This document shows positions 7,560 to 15,810 of a stretch of 38,620 nt of DNA, in pieces. Made by a program: the position numbers and the translations under genes. Origin of the DNA: Candidatus Thermochlorobacter aerophilus (GTDB taxonomy: Bacteria; Bacteroidota; Chlorobiia; Chlorobiales; Thermochlorobacteraceae). Location of the stretch: NCBI GenBank assembly GCA_002794105.1, contig PHFL01000008.1, positions 31,268 to 69,887 on the forward strand. Direction: 5' to 3'. Each line of letters starts with the position of its first letter. Within the stretch, counting starts at the first letter, position 1. The notes under the pieces are model-generated. The model ran no database searches. It had not been told where the DNA came from and was given only the letters and a program-made list of their open reading frames with translations.

Positions 7560-8597
7560 TCATGGTGTCAGTTCGCCGCGTAGGTTTTGTTCAATTTTAC
7601 GTCTTACACTTTTTGGGCTTTGCGACGGATTGCCCAAAAGATAAAAAAGTTTCGCCAGCGTTGCTTCAGTTGTCATATCATGACCTGATATTACTCCAGC
7701 TTCCTTGAGTCGATAGCCGCCGACATAACTTTGCATATCTACTTTCCCTTCCAAGCACTGCGAGACACTGACGATGCACACCCCGCGCTCGGTAGCCTCG
7801 TGCAAGGCTTCGAGAAGTTGCGGGTCATTGTCAGGTGCATTTCCAACACCGTAGGTTTTTAGCACCATTCCCTGCACGGGCGAGCGCAAAAAATTTCGGA
7901 CCACTTCCGCCGATATGCCCGGAAAAAGGGTCATCACCCCAATTTGCACCGGCTTTAGTGCCTGCACCCTGAATGCGCCTTTCGGTTTTGGCAAGATGTT
8001 TTTCCAGTTGACCGTCATCTCTACGCCCGCTACTGCCAACGGCGGATAGTTTGGCGACTCAAATGCGCTAAACCCTTTAGCACTGACCTTTACGGCGCGA
8101 TTGCCTCGCAGAAGTTTGCCGTTGAAATACAGCCCTACTTCGGGAATTTGAAAATTGGCGGCCAGCAAGAGCGCACCAATCAAATTTTCACGCGCATCAG
8201 AACGCAACTCCATCAGCGGAAGTTGCGACCCTGTCAAAATGACGCTTTTACCCAAATTCTCGAGCATGAAAGAAAGCGCCGAGGCTGTGTAGGCCATCGT
8301 GTCGGTGCCATGCAAAATGATGAACGCATCGAAATCGGCGTAGTGCGCCTCAATATCGTGCGCAATTTTCATCCATTCATGCGGCGTCATGTTTGCCGAA
8401 TCCAAAAGCGGCTCATATTCATGAATAGTCACATTGGGCAACTCTGGTGCGGCAAACAGCGACAGCGACGTCAGCTGTTCTGCTAAGAATCCTTTTGCGG
8501 GCGCATAGCCTTTTTTTGTGCGCTTCATGCCAATTGTGCCGCCTGTGTAGGCAATATAGACACGCTTTTTTGCTCTACGCCGCATGGCTCGACGCAT
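7560..8597 (-). CDS. ansA: Type I L-asparaginase
   Basis: Cytoplasmic L-asparaginase, hydrolysing asparagine to aspartate and ammonia. The match to the AnsA pattern is end to end: YIAYTGGTIGM holds the catalytic Thr (Thr21 from this start), HGTDTMAYTASALSFML holds the second catalytic Thr-Asp pair (98-99), ILTGSQLPL follows, and the C-terminus is QNLRGELTP, as in enterobacterial AnsA. There is no signal peptide, agreeing with the type I (cytoplasmic, lower affinity) enzyme. Two in-frame ATGs are possible; the one four codons in (8583-8585) gives a start closer to known family members. The gene runs leftward between the CDF exporter and the amidohydrolase pair. Confidence 0.96.
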   Translation of the reverse strand: MRRAMRRRAKKRVYIAYTGGTIGMKRTKKGYAPAKGFLAEQLTSLSLFAAPELPNVTIHEYEPLLDSANMTPHEWMKIAHDIEAHYADFDAFIILHGTDTMAYTASALSFMLENLGKSVILTGSQLPLMELRSDARENLIGALLLAANFQIPEVGLYFNGKLLRGNRAVKVSAKGFSAFESPNYPPLAVAGVEMTVNWKNILPKPKGAFRVQALKPVQIGVMTLFPGISAEVVRNFLRSPVQGMVLKTYGVGNAPDNDPQLLEALHEATERGVCIVSVSQCLEGKVDMQSYVGGYRLKEAGVISGHDMTTEATLAKLFYLLGNPSQSPKSVRRKIEQNLRGELTP

Positions 8598-8673
8598 TTT
8601 CAGCTTTGATGTCTTGAAAGATGCGTTTTTAACCAGCGCCCCTCATCTTGCCAGTGTCGGATTTGCAGTAACT

Positions 8674-9876
8674 TCAGTTACAGTGCTCTTTGACGATTTT
8701 GCCGTTGATAATTACTGTGCAGACATGCGAAGTGTACTCGAAGGGGTCGCCATCGAAGAGCACAAGGTCTGCATCTTTGCCTTTTTCTATTGACCCTACG
8801 CGCTTTGCAATCCCAAGAATCTCTGCGGCATCGATGGTAATAGTGCGCAGCGCTTCTTCAAAACTTAGTCCATTTGCGGCCGCAATTGCCGCTTCAAAGA
8901 GCACAACGCGTGTTTTGGGTACATAGCTTTCGTAGCCTGACTGCAAGGCTACTTTGATACCAGCTCGGCGCAATTTTGCGGCGGTTTCAAGCGAAGCGTT
9001 CTCGCCATCGCCAACGGTACGCATCATGGGCGGATGCACAATGACTGGCACCCCTGCTCTCTTGATGTCGTCAATGATCAAGTAGGCTTCGGCGGCACCA
9101 TCGAGCACTAACTTAAAACCAAACTCTTTTTGCAAGCGCAATGCCGCCAGAATATCCGTGGCACGATGCACGGTAAAGAGCGCTGGCAGTTTCCCTGTTA
9201 AGACTTCGTTGAGGATTTCCATCCGCAAGTCGCGTGCCGGTCGCTTGCTGGGGTCCTTTGCCTGCATGCGTTTGGCATAGTCTTGTGCTTTGAGAAATTC
9301 TTCTCGCAGCATGGCTACGCCTTTGGCTCGTGTACCCGGCTTTTTGTAGTTCTGGCTGACCGATGTGCCCAGCGTAAAAGCCACCATCGCTGGGGTTTGC
9401 ACAATAGCTTCGGTTACGGTATTTGCATCGGTTTTGACAATCATGGTCTGTCCGCTTGCCAGTGCGCCAGGTCCATGTCCTGTGTGCACGGTGGTTACGC
9501 CATGGTCACGAATCCATTTCACCAGCCGTTCTTCGGCATTATAGGCATCTTCGGCACGCAGTTCAGGCTGAATGGCTTCAGAGAGCTCCAGCTGGTCTTG
9601 GTCATGGTTGTAGTTCAAAATGCCTGCCAATCCGACCACCGAATGCGCATCAATCAATCCCGGTGTGACCACTTTTGCTTTGAGTGTGCGATACCCGTTT
9701 GGAATGGTCAGGTTTGCCCCGACGGCTTCGATTTTGCCATCTTTGATGAGCACCACACCATTTTTCAGCGGCGCACCTGCCATCGTATAGAGCATCTCGG
9801 CTTGCACCGCCAGCTGTGCCGCCGCATGTGTGAGCGGCAGAAATACAAATGCCAGACTTAGCAGTAAGCGGTTCAT
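8674..9876 (-). CDS. Exported amidohydrolase-like protein lacking the metal site (probable pseudoenzyme)
   Basis: A 400-residue protein with a signal peptide (MNRLLLSLAFVFLPLTHAAA), the amidohydrolase beta-sandwich (VVLIKDGKIEAVG, VVTPGLIDAHSVVG) and the C-terminal GSIEKGKDADLVLFDGDPF block. It aligns throughout with the neighbouring 443-residue protein, but the metal and catalytic residues are altered: the HxH of strand 1 is His78-Ser-Val80, the HTHRHDD region is TVHRATD (only His237 kept), the later His-His is Asp259-Gly260, and the HTDD acid is Gln312-Ser-Gly-Tyr. The fold is preserved, so it is a pseudoenzyme rather than a decayed gene. It overlaps the partner's stop by 4 bases (ATGA) and has its own GGAGGAG ribosome site, so the two are translated together and may form a heteromer (inference). 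Confidence 0.85.
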   Translation of the reverse strand: MNRLLLSLAFVFLPLTHAAAQLAVQAEMLYTMAGAPLKNGVVLIKDGKIEAVGANLTIPNGYRTLKAKVVTPGLIDAHSVVGLAGILNYNHDQDQLELSEAIQPELRAEDAYNAEERLVKWIRDHGVTTVHTGHGPGALASGQTMIVKTDANTVTEAIVQTPAMVAFTLGTSVSQNYKKPGTRAKGVAMLREEFLKAQDYAKRMQAKDPSKRPARDLRMEILNEVLTGKLPALFTVHRATDILAALRLQKEFGFKLVLDGAAEAYLIIDDIKRAGVPVIVHPPMMRTVGDGENASLETAAKLRRAGIKVALQSGYESYVPKTRVVLFEAAIAAANGLSFEEALRTITIDAAEILGIAKRVGSIEKGKDADLVLFDGDPFEYTSHVCTVIINGKIVKEHCN

Positions 9877-11204
9877 TTTTCTCCTCCCATTTCTGATTGA
9901 CCGATATCATCTAAGGCATCAGCGCCGCGATAGACACCATAGCCGCCGACAGCATATTTGTAGTCGTCGGAATTGGCGCGGTCATAGACTTTTTGTCCCT
10001 CTACCCAAGTTTGCAACACATGCGTATAGACGCTGAAGGGGTCGCCAGAGAGAATGATGAAATCGGCATCTTTGCCTTTTTCCAAAGAGCCAATGCGGTC
10101 TTGCAAATCCAGCATGCGTGCGCCTGCCAGTGTGAGAGCTTCCAAAGCTTTTTTGCGCGACATGCCCGCCCGCACTGCCAGCCCAGCCGAACGCAAAAAG
10201 AACCGTGAGTCAGTAATGCCATCATCGGTATGAAAAGCCACATCTACCCCGGCTTCTTCTAAGACACGCCCGTTCTCAAAGCGAATGTCGACGGCTTCCA
10301 ATTTGCCGCCCGGTGAATCGAGCACGATAATTGAGCAGGGCACTTTGGCTTCGGCAATTTCTTTGGCAACTTTCCACGCCTCACTGACATGATGCAGGAC
10401 GACACGAAAACCAAATTCTTTTGCCACACGCAACACGGTCAGAATATCATCATGCCGATGAGTGTGATAATGCACAATGCGTTTGCCTTCGAGGACCTGC
10501 ACCAAGCACTCCATATCAAGGTCACGCTTTGGGAGTTTTTCTTTGTCGCCACCTGCCGCTTTGATTTTTTCGCGATAGTCTTGTGCTTTGAGATAAATCA
10601 TTCTTACTACTGCCGCTGATTTGCCACGCGTGCCTGTAAAGGGCGCTGGTCGCAGGGGATTGGTACCATTTGCCATTTTCAGCCCGCCTGCAATATCATT
10701 GGTTGCATCTTTGACAAAGAGCATGTCTTCAATTTTGTTTGCATTCTTGCGCAATTTCAGATAGACCGTCTGCCCGCTCATCAAGTGCCCTGACCCCGGC
10801 ATGACATTTACCGTTGTAATGCCGCCTACCAACGCCTTTTTGAAATTTGTCGCCCTTGGGTCAATGGCGTCCAAGATGCGCACGCTCGGATGCAAGGTAC
10901 CTGATGCATCGCCGCCATCGCCGCGCCCAATGTGCGAGTGTGTATCAACTAGCCCGGGCAGTATCACCTTGCCCTCCACATTATGCTCGACTGCACCCAC
11001 TGGCACTTGCACTTCACCTGCTTTGCCTACCGCCACAATTTTTCCACCCTGCACCACTAACACACCATTCTCAATTGGCTCACCGACAATTGGATAAATC
11101 AATGCGCCACGGAAGACTTGCGCGACATCTTGTGCCACGAGCGGAACGTTCAGGAGCAGTGCCAAAAGTAGGACGCAGGGGAAAAGTTTTGCTCTTTTTT
11201 TCAT
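9873..11204 (-). CDS. Exported metal-dependent amidohydrolase (imidazolonepropionase-like family)
   Basis: A 443-residue secreted hydrolase of the amidohydrolase superfamily. The signal peptide is residues 1-24 (ending PLVAQ). All metal-site elements are present: GLVDTHSHIG (His89, His91), YHTHRHDD (His247, 249, 251), LHHVSEAW (His271, 272) and AFHTDDG (His325, Asp327). The C-terminal GSLEKGKDADFIILSGDPF is the family signature. The substrate is unknown; such proteins act on cyclic amides, peptidic or ring N-C bonds in the periplasm. A perfect AAAGGAGG Shine-Dalgarno lies 7 bases upstream of the ATG. It is the first gene of a leftward pair with the metal-site-free paralogue. The C-terminus extends about 35 residues past the usual end (YKYAVGGYGVYRGADALDD). 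Confidence 0.9.
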   Translation of the reverse strand: MKKRAKLFPCVLLLALLLNVPLVAQDVAQVFRGALIYPIVGEPIENGVLVVQGGKIVAVGKAGEVQVPVGAVEHNVEGKVILPGLVDTHSHIGRGDGGDASGTLHPSVRILDAIDPRATNFKKALVGGITTVNVMPGSGHLMSGQTVYLKLRKNANKIEDMLFVKDATNDIAGGLKMANGTNPLRPAPFTGTRGKSAAVVRMIYLKAQDYREKIKAAGGDKEKLPKRDLDMECLVQVLEGKRIVHYHTHRHDDILTVLRVAKEFGFRVVLHHVSEAWKVAKEIAEAKVPCSIIVLDSPGGKLEAVDIRFENGRVLEEAGVDVAFHTDDGITDSRFFLRSAGLAVRAGMSRKKALEALTLAGARMLDLQDRIGSLEKGKDADFIILSGDPFSVYTHVLQTWVEGQKVYDRANSDDYKYAVGGYGVYRGADALDDIGQSEMGGEK

Positions 11205-11339
11205 AGAAAGCCTCCTTTTTCAATTTTAACTTGTCTGAAAATAAAACTTTGTCGCCTTACTTGAATCAACTTCTTTCCTTACTTCGCGCTGCAGCTTACA
11301 GTGACCTATCCTGCCGGAGCAAGAAATCTCCTTTTGTGT

Positions 11340-11347
11340 TAACTTTG
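11340..11347 (+). promoter_or_regulatory. TAnnTTTG -7-like box upstream of iscX
   Basis: TAACTTTG fits the -7 consensus of Bacteroidota primary-sigma promoters and would give a leader of about 25 bases for iscX. I do not find a convincing TTTG -33 box 19-21 bases upstream, so the call is weak. Confidence 0.25.
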
Positions 11348-11377
11348 CCGTGCTACCTTAACCAAACACAATAGACG

Positions 11378-11587
11378 ATGAAACTGACTTGGGATGACGC
11401 CGAAGACATCGGCATGCTTCTGCAAGAGAAATATCCAGACATTGACCCGCTCACGGTGCGCTTTACTGACCTGCACCGCTATGTGATAGAATTGCCTGGT
11501 TTTGCTGACGACCCAAAGGCATCGACAGAAAGCAAATTAGAGGCAATTCAGATGGCGTGGTATGAAGAATGGAAAAGCGCAAAGTAG
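11378..11587 (+). CDS. iscX: Fe-S assembly protein IscX
   Basis: A 69-residue acidic protein matching IscX (YfhJ) nearly end to end: LTWDDAEDIGMLL, then YPDIDPLTVRFTDLHRYV, then LPGFADDPKAS and EAIQMAWYEEW. IscX binds iron and the cysteine desulfurase IscS and modulates Fe-S cluster assembly. The family is normally 64-70 residues and sits at the end of isc operons; here it is alone, flanked by the divergent amidohydrolase pair and a convergent flavodoxin-like gene. With the ferritin-like gene 1.2 kb away there is a mild iron theme. A hairpin plus T-run lies downstream at 11733-11754. Confidence 0.93.
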   Translation: MKLTWDDAEDIGMLLQEKYPDIDPLTVRFTDLHRYVIELPGFADDPKASTESKLEAIQMAWYEEWKSAK

Positions 11588-11732
11588 CTCTCTTTCGGCA
11601 TAGCGAAATGATAGCCCAGACCTTGCTGGGCATGCAGTAGGGCACGGCTTACATGCTGACAGCTTGCCATGCCACGCCTTGACAGTTGTTTGACATGCCT
11701 TTCAGGCTTTAGGCAAAGCTGTTGCACGCTTT

Positions 11733-11754
11733 TGTAGCTATGCTACATTTTTTT
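11733..11754 (+). terminator. Rho-independent terminator for rightward transcription
   Basis: TGTAGC-TAT-GCTACA forms a 6-bp hairpin followed by seven T residues on the + strand. It overlaps the last codons of the flavodoxin-like gene on the other strand and would end rightward iscX transcription, though it lies 145 bases past the iscX stop. Confidence 0.5.
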
Positions 11755-12202
11755 GCAAAATGGCTGTAGCTTTGCGATAAATTTCATTTGCAAAGTCTAC
11801 TGGCGCCTGCGGATTATTTCTTTCAGTCAGCCCAAAGAGCTTTTCTGCAATCACCTGATGATTGAGCAGGCGTAGGCTGAGTTGCGGTCGATACAGAAAC
11901 TGCGCCGTCAGCTCCGGTCCACCAAACACCATGAAGAATGCTACAAGTTTGTTTTTGGCTTTCTCCAGCAAGTTGCTCTGATTGAGTGCGCCAGTAAAAT
12001 TAGGAGACATGGCAAGGTTGTAGATAGGTGTGCCCAGTATCACTACATCGAATTCTTCCAAGAAGCTGTAATCAGCACGCGGCGGGGTTTTGGCTTTTTC
12101 CACATAAAAACCTCGCTCTACTAAGGTTTGCCCAATCGTGTCGATAATTCGGTCGGTTGTGCCGCCTGTAGTTAGTGCATCATAAAGAATAATGGCTTTC
12201 AT
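11738..12202 (-). CDS. Flavodoxin-like FMN-binding protein
   Basis: A 154-residue protein with flavodoxin architecture. The first strand and phosphate loop IILYDALTTGGTTDRI (residues 4-19) contain the T-rich FMN phosphate loop with one extra Gly. EFDVVILGTPIYN (about 49-61) and VAFFMVFGGPE (about 88-98) are the two ring-binding loop regions. Flavodoxins carry low-potential electrons; some members of this group act as NAD(P)H:quinone or flavodoxin-fold oxidoreductases. There is no signal peptide. It is leftward, 47 bases downstream of the L,D-transpeptidase. The function is inferred from fold only, and the conserved aromatic FMN stackers cannot be placed with certainty. Confidence 0.8.
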   Translation of the reverse strand: MKAIILYDALTTGGTTDRIIDTIGQTLVERGFYVEKAKTPPRADYSFLEEFDVVILGTPIYNLAMSPNFTGALNQSNLLEKAKNKLVAFFMVFGGPELTAQFLYRPQLSLRLLNHQVIAEKLFGLTERNNPQAPVDFANEIYRKATAILQKNVA

Positions 12203-12249
12203 AGCTGTAAGTCAAGTTTAAGTTTATTCATGCGCGCAGCGCCCTTGTA

Positions 12250-12792
12250 TTATTCTACGATTTTGACTGGTGTATAGAGTTCCACCAAAGATTTTAGCTC
12301 CACAATATCTGCATTTTTCATGCGGATGCAACCTTCAGTAACTTGCGTCCCGATTGAACTTTCATCGTGCGTGCCATGAATGCCGATGCCTTTCCATGCT
12401 CTACCTGACTTGGTGCGGTCTGCGCCTGTGTAGAGCCTTAGAAACCATGGTCCATATGCACCCTCAATTTCGCCCTTGCCATCTTTAAAATCGTGTGTCC
12501 ATTTCTGGGAGTTCTGTATTTGCACAATGTAAAAGTCGCCTTCTGGCGTGCGCATATCGCCTACAAATTGCTTATCTCCCGAGTGTTTCCCTACGGCAAT
12601 TGGATAGACTTTCTCGAGAGTTTTGCCACGGTAGAGATAGAGTTTGCATTCACTCTTCTTGATGAGAATGTGGCGCGTTGGCTTTTTTTGCAACTGTGCA
12701 GAACACTTCCAAGCAGTTGTTAGAATCGGTCTAATTTCGCCAAGTAAAACAATTGCTAGAAAGAGCTGTAGCATTGTTAGCTTTGTTTTCAA
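12250..12792 (-). CDS. L,D-transpeptidase (YkuD/ErfK type)
   Basis: A 180-residue exported enzyme. A hydrophobic N-terminus (residues 7-28) gives a signal peptide or anchor. The YkuD domain runs from about residue 40 (HILIKKSECKLYLYRG) to the end and holds the catalytic signature GIHGTHDESSIGTQVTEGCIRM, split here as IHGTH (His139, His142) and SIGTQVTEGCIRM (Cys155, Arg157). These enzymes form 3-3 peptidoglycan cross-links or attach lipoproteins to the wall using the active Cys. There is no LysM or peptidoglycan-binding domain, so it is a minimal version. It begins divergent from the ferritin-like gene, 41 bases apart, and is followed on its own strand by the flavodoxin-like gene. Confidence 0.93.
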   Translation of the reverse strand: MKTKLTMLQLFLAIVLLGEIRPILTTAWKCSAQLQKKPTRHILIKKSECKLYLYRGKTLEKVYPIAVGKHSGDKQFVGDMRTPEGDFYIVQIQNSQKWTHDFKDGKGEIEGAYGPWFLRLYTGADRTKSGRAWKGIGIHGTHDESSIGTQVTEGCIRMKNADIVELKSLVELYTPVKIVE

Positions 12793-12833
12793 AGTAAAAT
12801 AACTTTCTTCAACACTCTAAACAATAAGAAGGT

Positions 12834-13316
12834 ATGTCGTCGATTACCGTTCTCGAAGAAAAAATTGATAAGCATGCTGTTGCTGCAGTGCTCAATAAAA
12901 TTCTGGAAACAGAGCTTGCTGGTGTTGTCCGCTACACGCACTATTCTTTGATGGTCTACGGCTACAACCGTATTCCTATTGTCTCTTGGTTACGCGATCG
13001 TGCCAATGAATCGCTGATGCATGCCCAGCAAGCTGGCGAACTTATTACGGGCTTAGGCGAGCATCCTTCGCTGGCTATTGGTCCATTGCTCGAGACTGAA
13101 AAGCATGACATTGGTGATATTCTGCGCGAGTCGCTCGAGCATGAAATGACTGGGCTTGCCGCCTATCGCGAATTGCTCGCTTTGGTTGAAGGCAAGTCTG
13201 TGGTCTTGGAAGAATACGCCCGTCAGATGATTCATGATGAAGAGCTCCATATCATGGAGGTCAACAAAATGCTTCGTAAGCCGGGCGAAATTGCTGCCTA
13301 CCAAAACGGTAAGTGA
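12834..13316 (+). CDS. Bacterioferritin-like diiron protein
   Basis: A 160-residue four-helix ferritin-like protein for iron storage or oxidation. Helix signatures are ILETELAGVVRYTHYS (Glu27 and Tyr34 region), ANESLMHAQQAGEL (Glu59, His63), SLEHEMTGLAAYREL (Glu104) and MIHDEELHIMEV (Glu137, His139), which supply the carboxylate and histidine ligands of a dinuclear iron site. It resembles the proteobacterial bacterioferritin-like group with HPSLAIGPLLETEKHDIGDIL more than classical Bfr. The classical heme-ligand Met52 position is not clearly conserved, so heme binding is uncertain. A purine-rich AAGAAGG ribosome site precedes ATG. A strong terminator follows at 13391, so it is a single-gene unit. 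Confidence 0.9.
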   Translation: MSSITVLEEKIDKHAVAAVLNKILETELAGVVRYTHYSLMVYGYNRIPIVSWLRDRANESLMHAQQAGELITGLGEHPSLAIGPLLETEKHDIGDILRESLEHEMTGLAAYRELLALVEGKSVVLEEYARQMIHDEELHIMEVNKMLRKPGEIAAYQNGK

Positions 13317-13390
13317 GCGCTCCAGTAGCGGCATCGGTTTTGTGCGTGCTCTGCGCCATTGCACCATTTCAGCAATCTCCAACAACGAGA

Positions 13391-13412
13391 GGCGGGAGTT
13401 CCCGCCTTTTTG
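13391..13412 (+). terminator. Rho-independent terminator after the bacterioferritin-like gene
   Basis: GGCGGG-AGTT-CCCGCC is a 6-bp all-GC stem with a 4-base loop, followed at once by TTTTTG and further T residues. It lies 75 bases past the ferritin stop and closes that transcript. It also shows that the following lipoprotein gene must start downstream of it. Confidence 0.9.
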
Positions 13413-13456
13413 TTTTATTTTTGCTCTGCACAGGCACGATTAGTTGTGCGCAAAGG

Positions 13457-14656
13457 TTGCGCGTCAAAAAAGTTTGTAATCCAAAAACCTTTTTTGTATG
13501 CCATACACTCATTTCATCACGCTTCGTCAGCCTCTACTTCTTCTTGCTAGCACTTGTTTGCTTTACGGCGGCTTGCAGTCAGCCAGAGTATGGGGTTAAG
13601 CTCCCAGCGCTACCCAGTGGGGTGCAAATACCAGCAAACTTGCAAAATAAATTACGCTACGATGCCAGCTCACAAAGTTTGCTTCTCAAAGATCACTTGA
13701 CTGCTGCCGAAAAGGAAGAATTGCTCAAACTTTCAGAGGATAGAACCTATCGCCGCGCCATTCAAGGCTTGTTCGAGTGTAATCAGCCAGAGGAAACTAC
13801 ACAGAAAGGCGAGATGGTTGTTGGCGTCGACCCAGCTCTGATACCTCTTGCCGAGCTTCTTGCTAAAGCCTTCAATGAAAAGCGAAAAGAAGCAAAAATT
13901 ATTCTTGAGCCAATGTCTGCCAGCGAGGCATTAGCCGAGATGGCTAACGGACGCTTGCGTTTTGCCATGACAATCCGCGACAGTTCTTCCACTGAAAGCA
14001 GTCTTTTCCGCTCCAATAACATTTCAGTACAGCGTCGCATTTGTGCACTCGATGCCTTCTGCTTTATTGTCAATCCGCAAAATCCTACAACCGAGTTAGG
14101 CTTACAGCAAGTTAAATATCTCCTCTCAGGAAAGGTAAAAGATTGGTCAGAGGTCGATAAAAGCCGAAAGCCTACACCTGTTAAAATTTTTCTTAGCAAC
14201 GATGGTCGTGCAGAGTATTTGCGCGATAGTGTTCTAGCTGGGTCAAGTTTTTCAGACAGTTCTGTCATCTGTCTGTCCAAAGCTGAAATGATAGATGCTG
14301 TCAAGCGCACGCCCGGCGCCTTAGGCTACCTGACGATGTTAGATGTTAAGGATGCAATTGGCGTTAAGCAAGAGGGCGACAAGTTTGTCGTTGACTTGAA
14401 AGATACCACACAGTTTAAAGTGCTTGCTGTTAAGGGAGAGGGCTTTGAGTCTTCGCCTGTCTTGCCACTCCAAGGCTATGTGGCAAATGGGGAATATCCG
14501 CTCAGTTACCGAGTGTATTACTTTCAGCGCACACCCGGGTTGCTACCTGCTGGTTTTTCTGGCTTTTTGCAGTTCGGTTCTCCTGGTGAAGGTCAAGATG
14601 TTATCTTCAAAAATGGGCTTGTGCCATTTACTCAAAAAATCGTCATTAGGCAATAA
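13457..14656 (+). CDS. PstS-like substrate-binding lipoprotein, paralogue 1
   Basis: An exported lipoprotein with a PBP-like (PstS-type) fold. A hydrophobic helix SLYFFLLALVCFTAAC ends in a lipobox-like TAAC. The binding domain follows from about VVGVDPALIPLAELLAKAF. Key PstS-type segments are the hinge CFIVNPQNPTTELGLQQVKYLLSG and VKDWSEV, then GALGYLTMLD, and a C-terminal YPLSYRVYYFQRTP. The Ser-Gly-Thr phosphate-grip motif of true PstS is replaced by NDGRAEYLRDS, so phosphate is not assured. The frame is open from 13313, but a terminator lies inside that extension; the first usable downstream start is TTG 13457, giving 399 residues. An odd charged segment LKDHLTAAEKEELLKL precedes the domain. 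It is followed 19 bases later by a shorter paralogue. No permease or ATPase is nearby. Confidence 0.75.
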   Translation: MRVKKVCNPKTFFVCHTLISSRFVSLYFFLLALVCFTAACSQPEYGVKLPALPSGVQIPANLQNKLRYDASSQSLLLKDHLTAAEKEELLKLSEDRTYRRAIQGLFECNQPEETTQKGEMVVGVDPALIPLAELLAKAFNEKRKEAKIILEPMSASEALAEMANGRLRFAMTIRDSSSTESSLFRSNNISVQRRICALDAFCFIVNPQNPTTELGLQQVKYLLSGKVKDWSEVDKSRKPTPVKIFLSNDGRAEYLRDSVLAGSSFSDSSVICLSKAEMIDAVKRTPGALGYLTMLDVKDAIGVKQEGDKFVVDLKDTTQFKVLAVKGEGFESSPVLPLQGYVANGEYPLSYRVYYFQRTPGLLPAGFSGFLQFGSPGEGQDVIFKNGLVPFTQKIVIRQ

Positions 14657-14675
14657 CACTTTTAATTTTATTCAC

Positions 14676-15599
14676 ATGTCCTCATACACTTTGTGTGGCT
14701 TAGTCCTTTGTTTTAGTCTGGTTTTGCTACAGGGCTGCTTCGGCTCTGCTGGCGATAAAAGCGAGTCGACAACTGAAGGCGAGTTGCATTACGCCTCAGA
14801 CGAATCTCTTGCGCCTGCTATTGAACCCCAACAGAAGGAGTTTATGCGAATATGGTCAAAAGCCTCACTAAGCAGTGAATCTGCCCAAACTCGCCTTGTT
14901 GTTCAGCGCCTGCTGGAGCGTAAGGTGCGACTTATCATCATCAATCGCGACCTAAAGCCAGATGAACTTGAGGCTATCAAACAGGTTGGCATAACTCTTG
15001 AGAAAAAACCTGTAGGCGTCGATGCAGTTTGTTTTCTTGTTCATCCTGAAAATCCTGTCCGTGCCTTGCGGCTATCGCAATTGCGTGATATTCTTTCTGG
15101 CAAAATCACCAACTGGTCTGAAGTTGGGGGCAAAGACGCACCAATTCAGTTGCTGATTACCACGCCCAACGACGGTATGCGTGATTTACTTCAAGATTCG
15201 TTGCTTAAGTCGCTGGAGTTTTCACGCTCAGCCTATCCGTGCACATCATTTGCACAAATGAAATCGTTCATGGCGCGCACCAAACACTTTTTAGCCTATA
15301 CTGGCACAGCACATGCCCGCCCTGCTCTCAATGTCAAGCAAATGGATACCACAGCATTTAAAGTGCTGGCACTTGCCGCAGACTCCACAAATGCAGAGTT
15401 TATCATGCCCTATCAAGCCAATGTCTATGAAGGCAAGTATCCATTTGCACATTTTGTCTATGTCGCCTACCCACTTGGTGAAAAGTTACCGCTTGGCTTT
15501 GCTTCATTTCTTTTGCGCGAAGGTCAGCAGATATTTGTTCGCCACGGATACGCACCGTATAAAGTGCCCGTCAGAATTGTCAATTTCAGAGAGGATTGA
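14676..15599 (+). CDS. PstS-like substrate-binding lipoprotein, paralogue 2 (shorter)
   Basis: A second lipoprotein of 307 residues with a clear signal: SLVLLQGC ends in a lipobox (LQGC). It aligns with the gene before it in the hinge CFLVHPENPVRALRLSQLRDILSG and ITNWSEVGG, in the TTAFKVLAL block and in the C-terminal YPFAHFVYVAYPLGEKLP. It is clearly a paralogue, not a fragment, but lacks the first ~90 residues of its partner's mature domain. The frame is open upstream from 14424; I chose ATG 14676 because only this start exposes the signal peptide at the N-terminus. The ligand grip is TPNDGMRDLLQDS, again without the PstS Ser-Gly-Thr. The pair may act as receptor lipoproteins rather than ABC transporter subunits (inference). 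Confidence 0.75.
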   Translation: MSSYTLCGLVLCFSLVLLQGCFGSAGDKSESTTEGELHYASDESLAPAIEPQQKEFMRIWSKASLSSESAQTRLVVQRLLERKVRLIIINRDLKPDELEAIKQVGITLEKKPVGVDAVCFLVHPENPVRALRLSQLRDILSGKITNWSEVGGKDAPIQLLITTPNDGMRDLLQDSLLKSLEFSRSAYPCTSFAQMKSFMARTKHFLAYTGTAHARPALNVKQMDTTAFKVLALAADSTNAEFIMPYQANVYEGKYPFAHFVYVAYPLGEKLPLGFASFLLREGQQIFVRHGYAPYKVPVRIVNFRED

Positions 15600-15810
15600 A
15601 CTTTGTGCTCTATTTTCTTGCAAAGAAAAAAGCCCTGCCCGTTGCCAGATGAACCCAAACTCAGGATACAATCAGAGCGCTTTGGACATCGGTTTTGCCA
15701 CCTGACACAGTTTTCCTTCACATGTCGCAGGCCTGCTTGGATACTCTAAAACACTTGCTAATTTCTACTGCTTATTGGCTATACTGATTAGCAGATGTAT
15801 CACCAAAACA

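Noticed and set aside
13313..13456. GTG start at 13313 for the first PstS-like lipoprotein, with ATGA-type coupling to the ferritin gene
   Set aside because: A strong terminator lies inside this extension and the signal peptide would be buried about 70 residues in.
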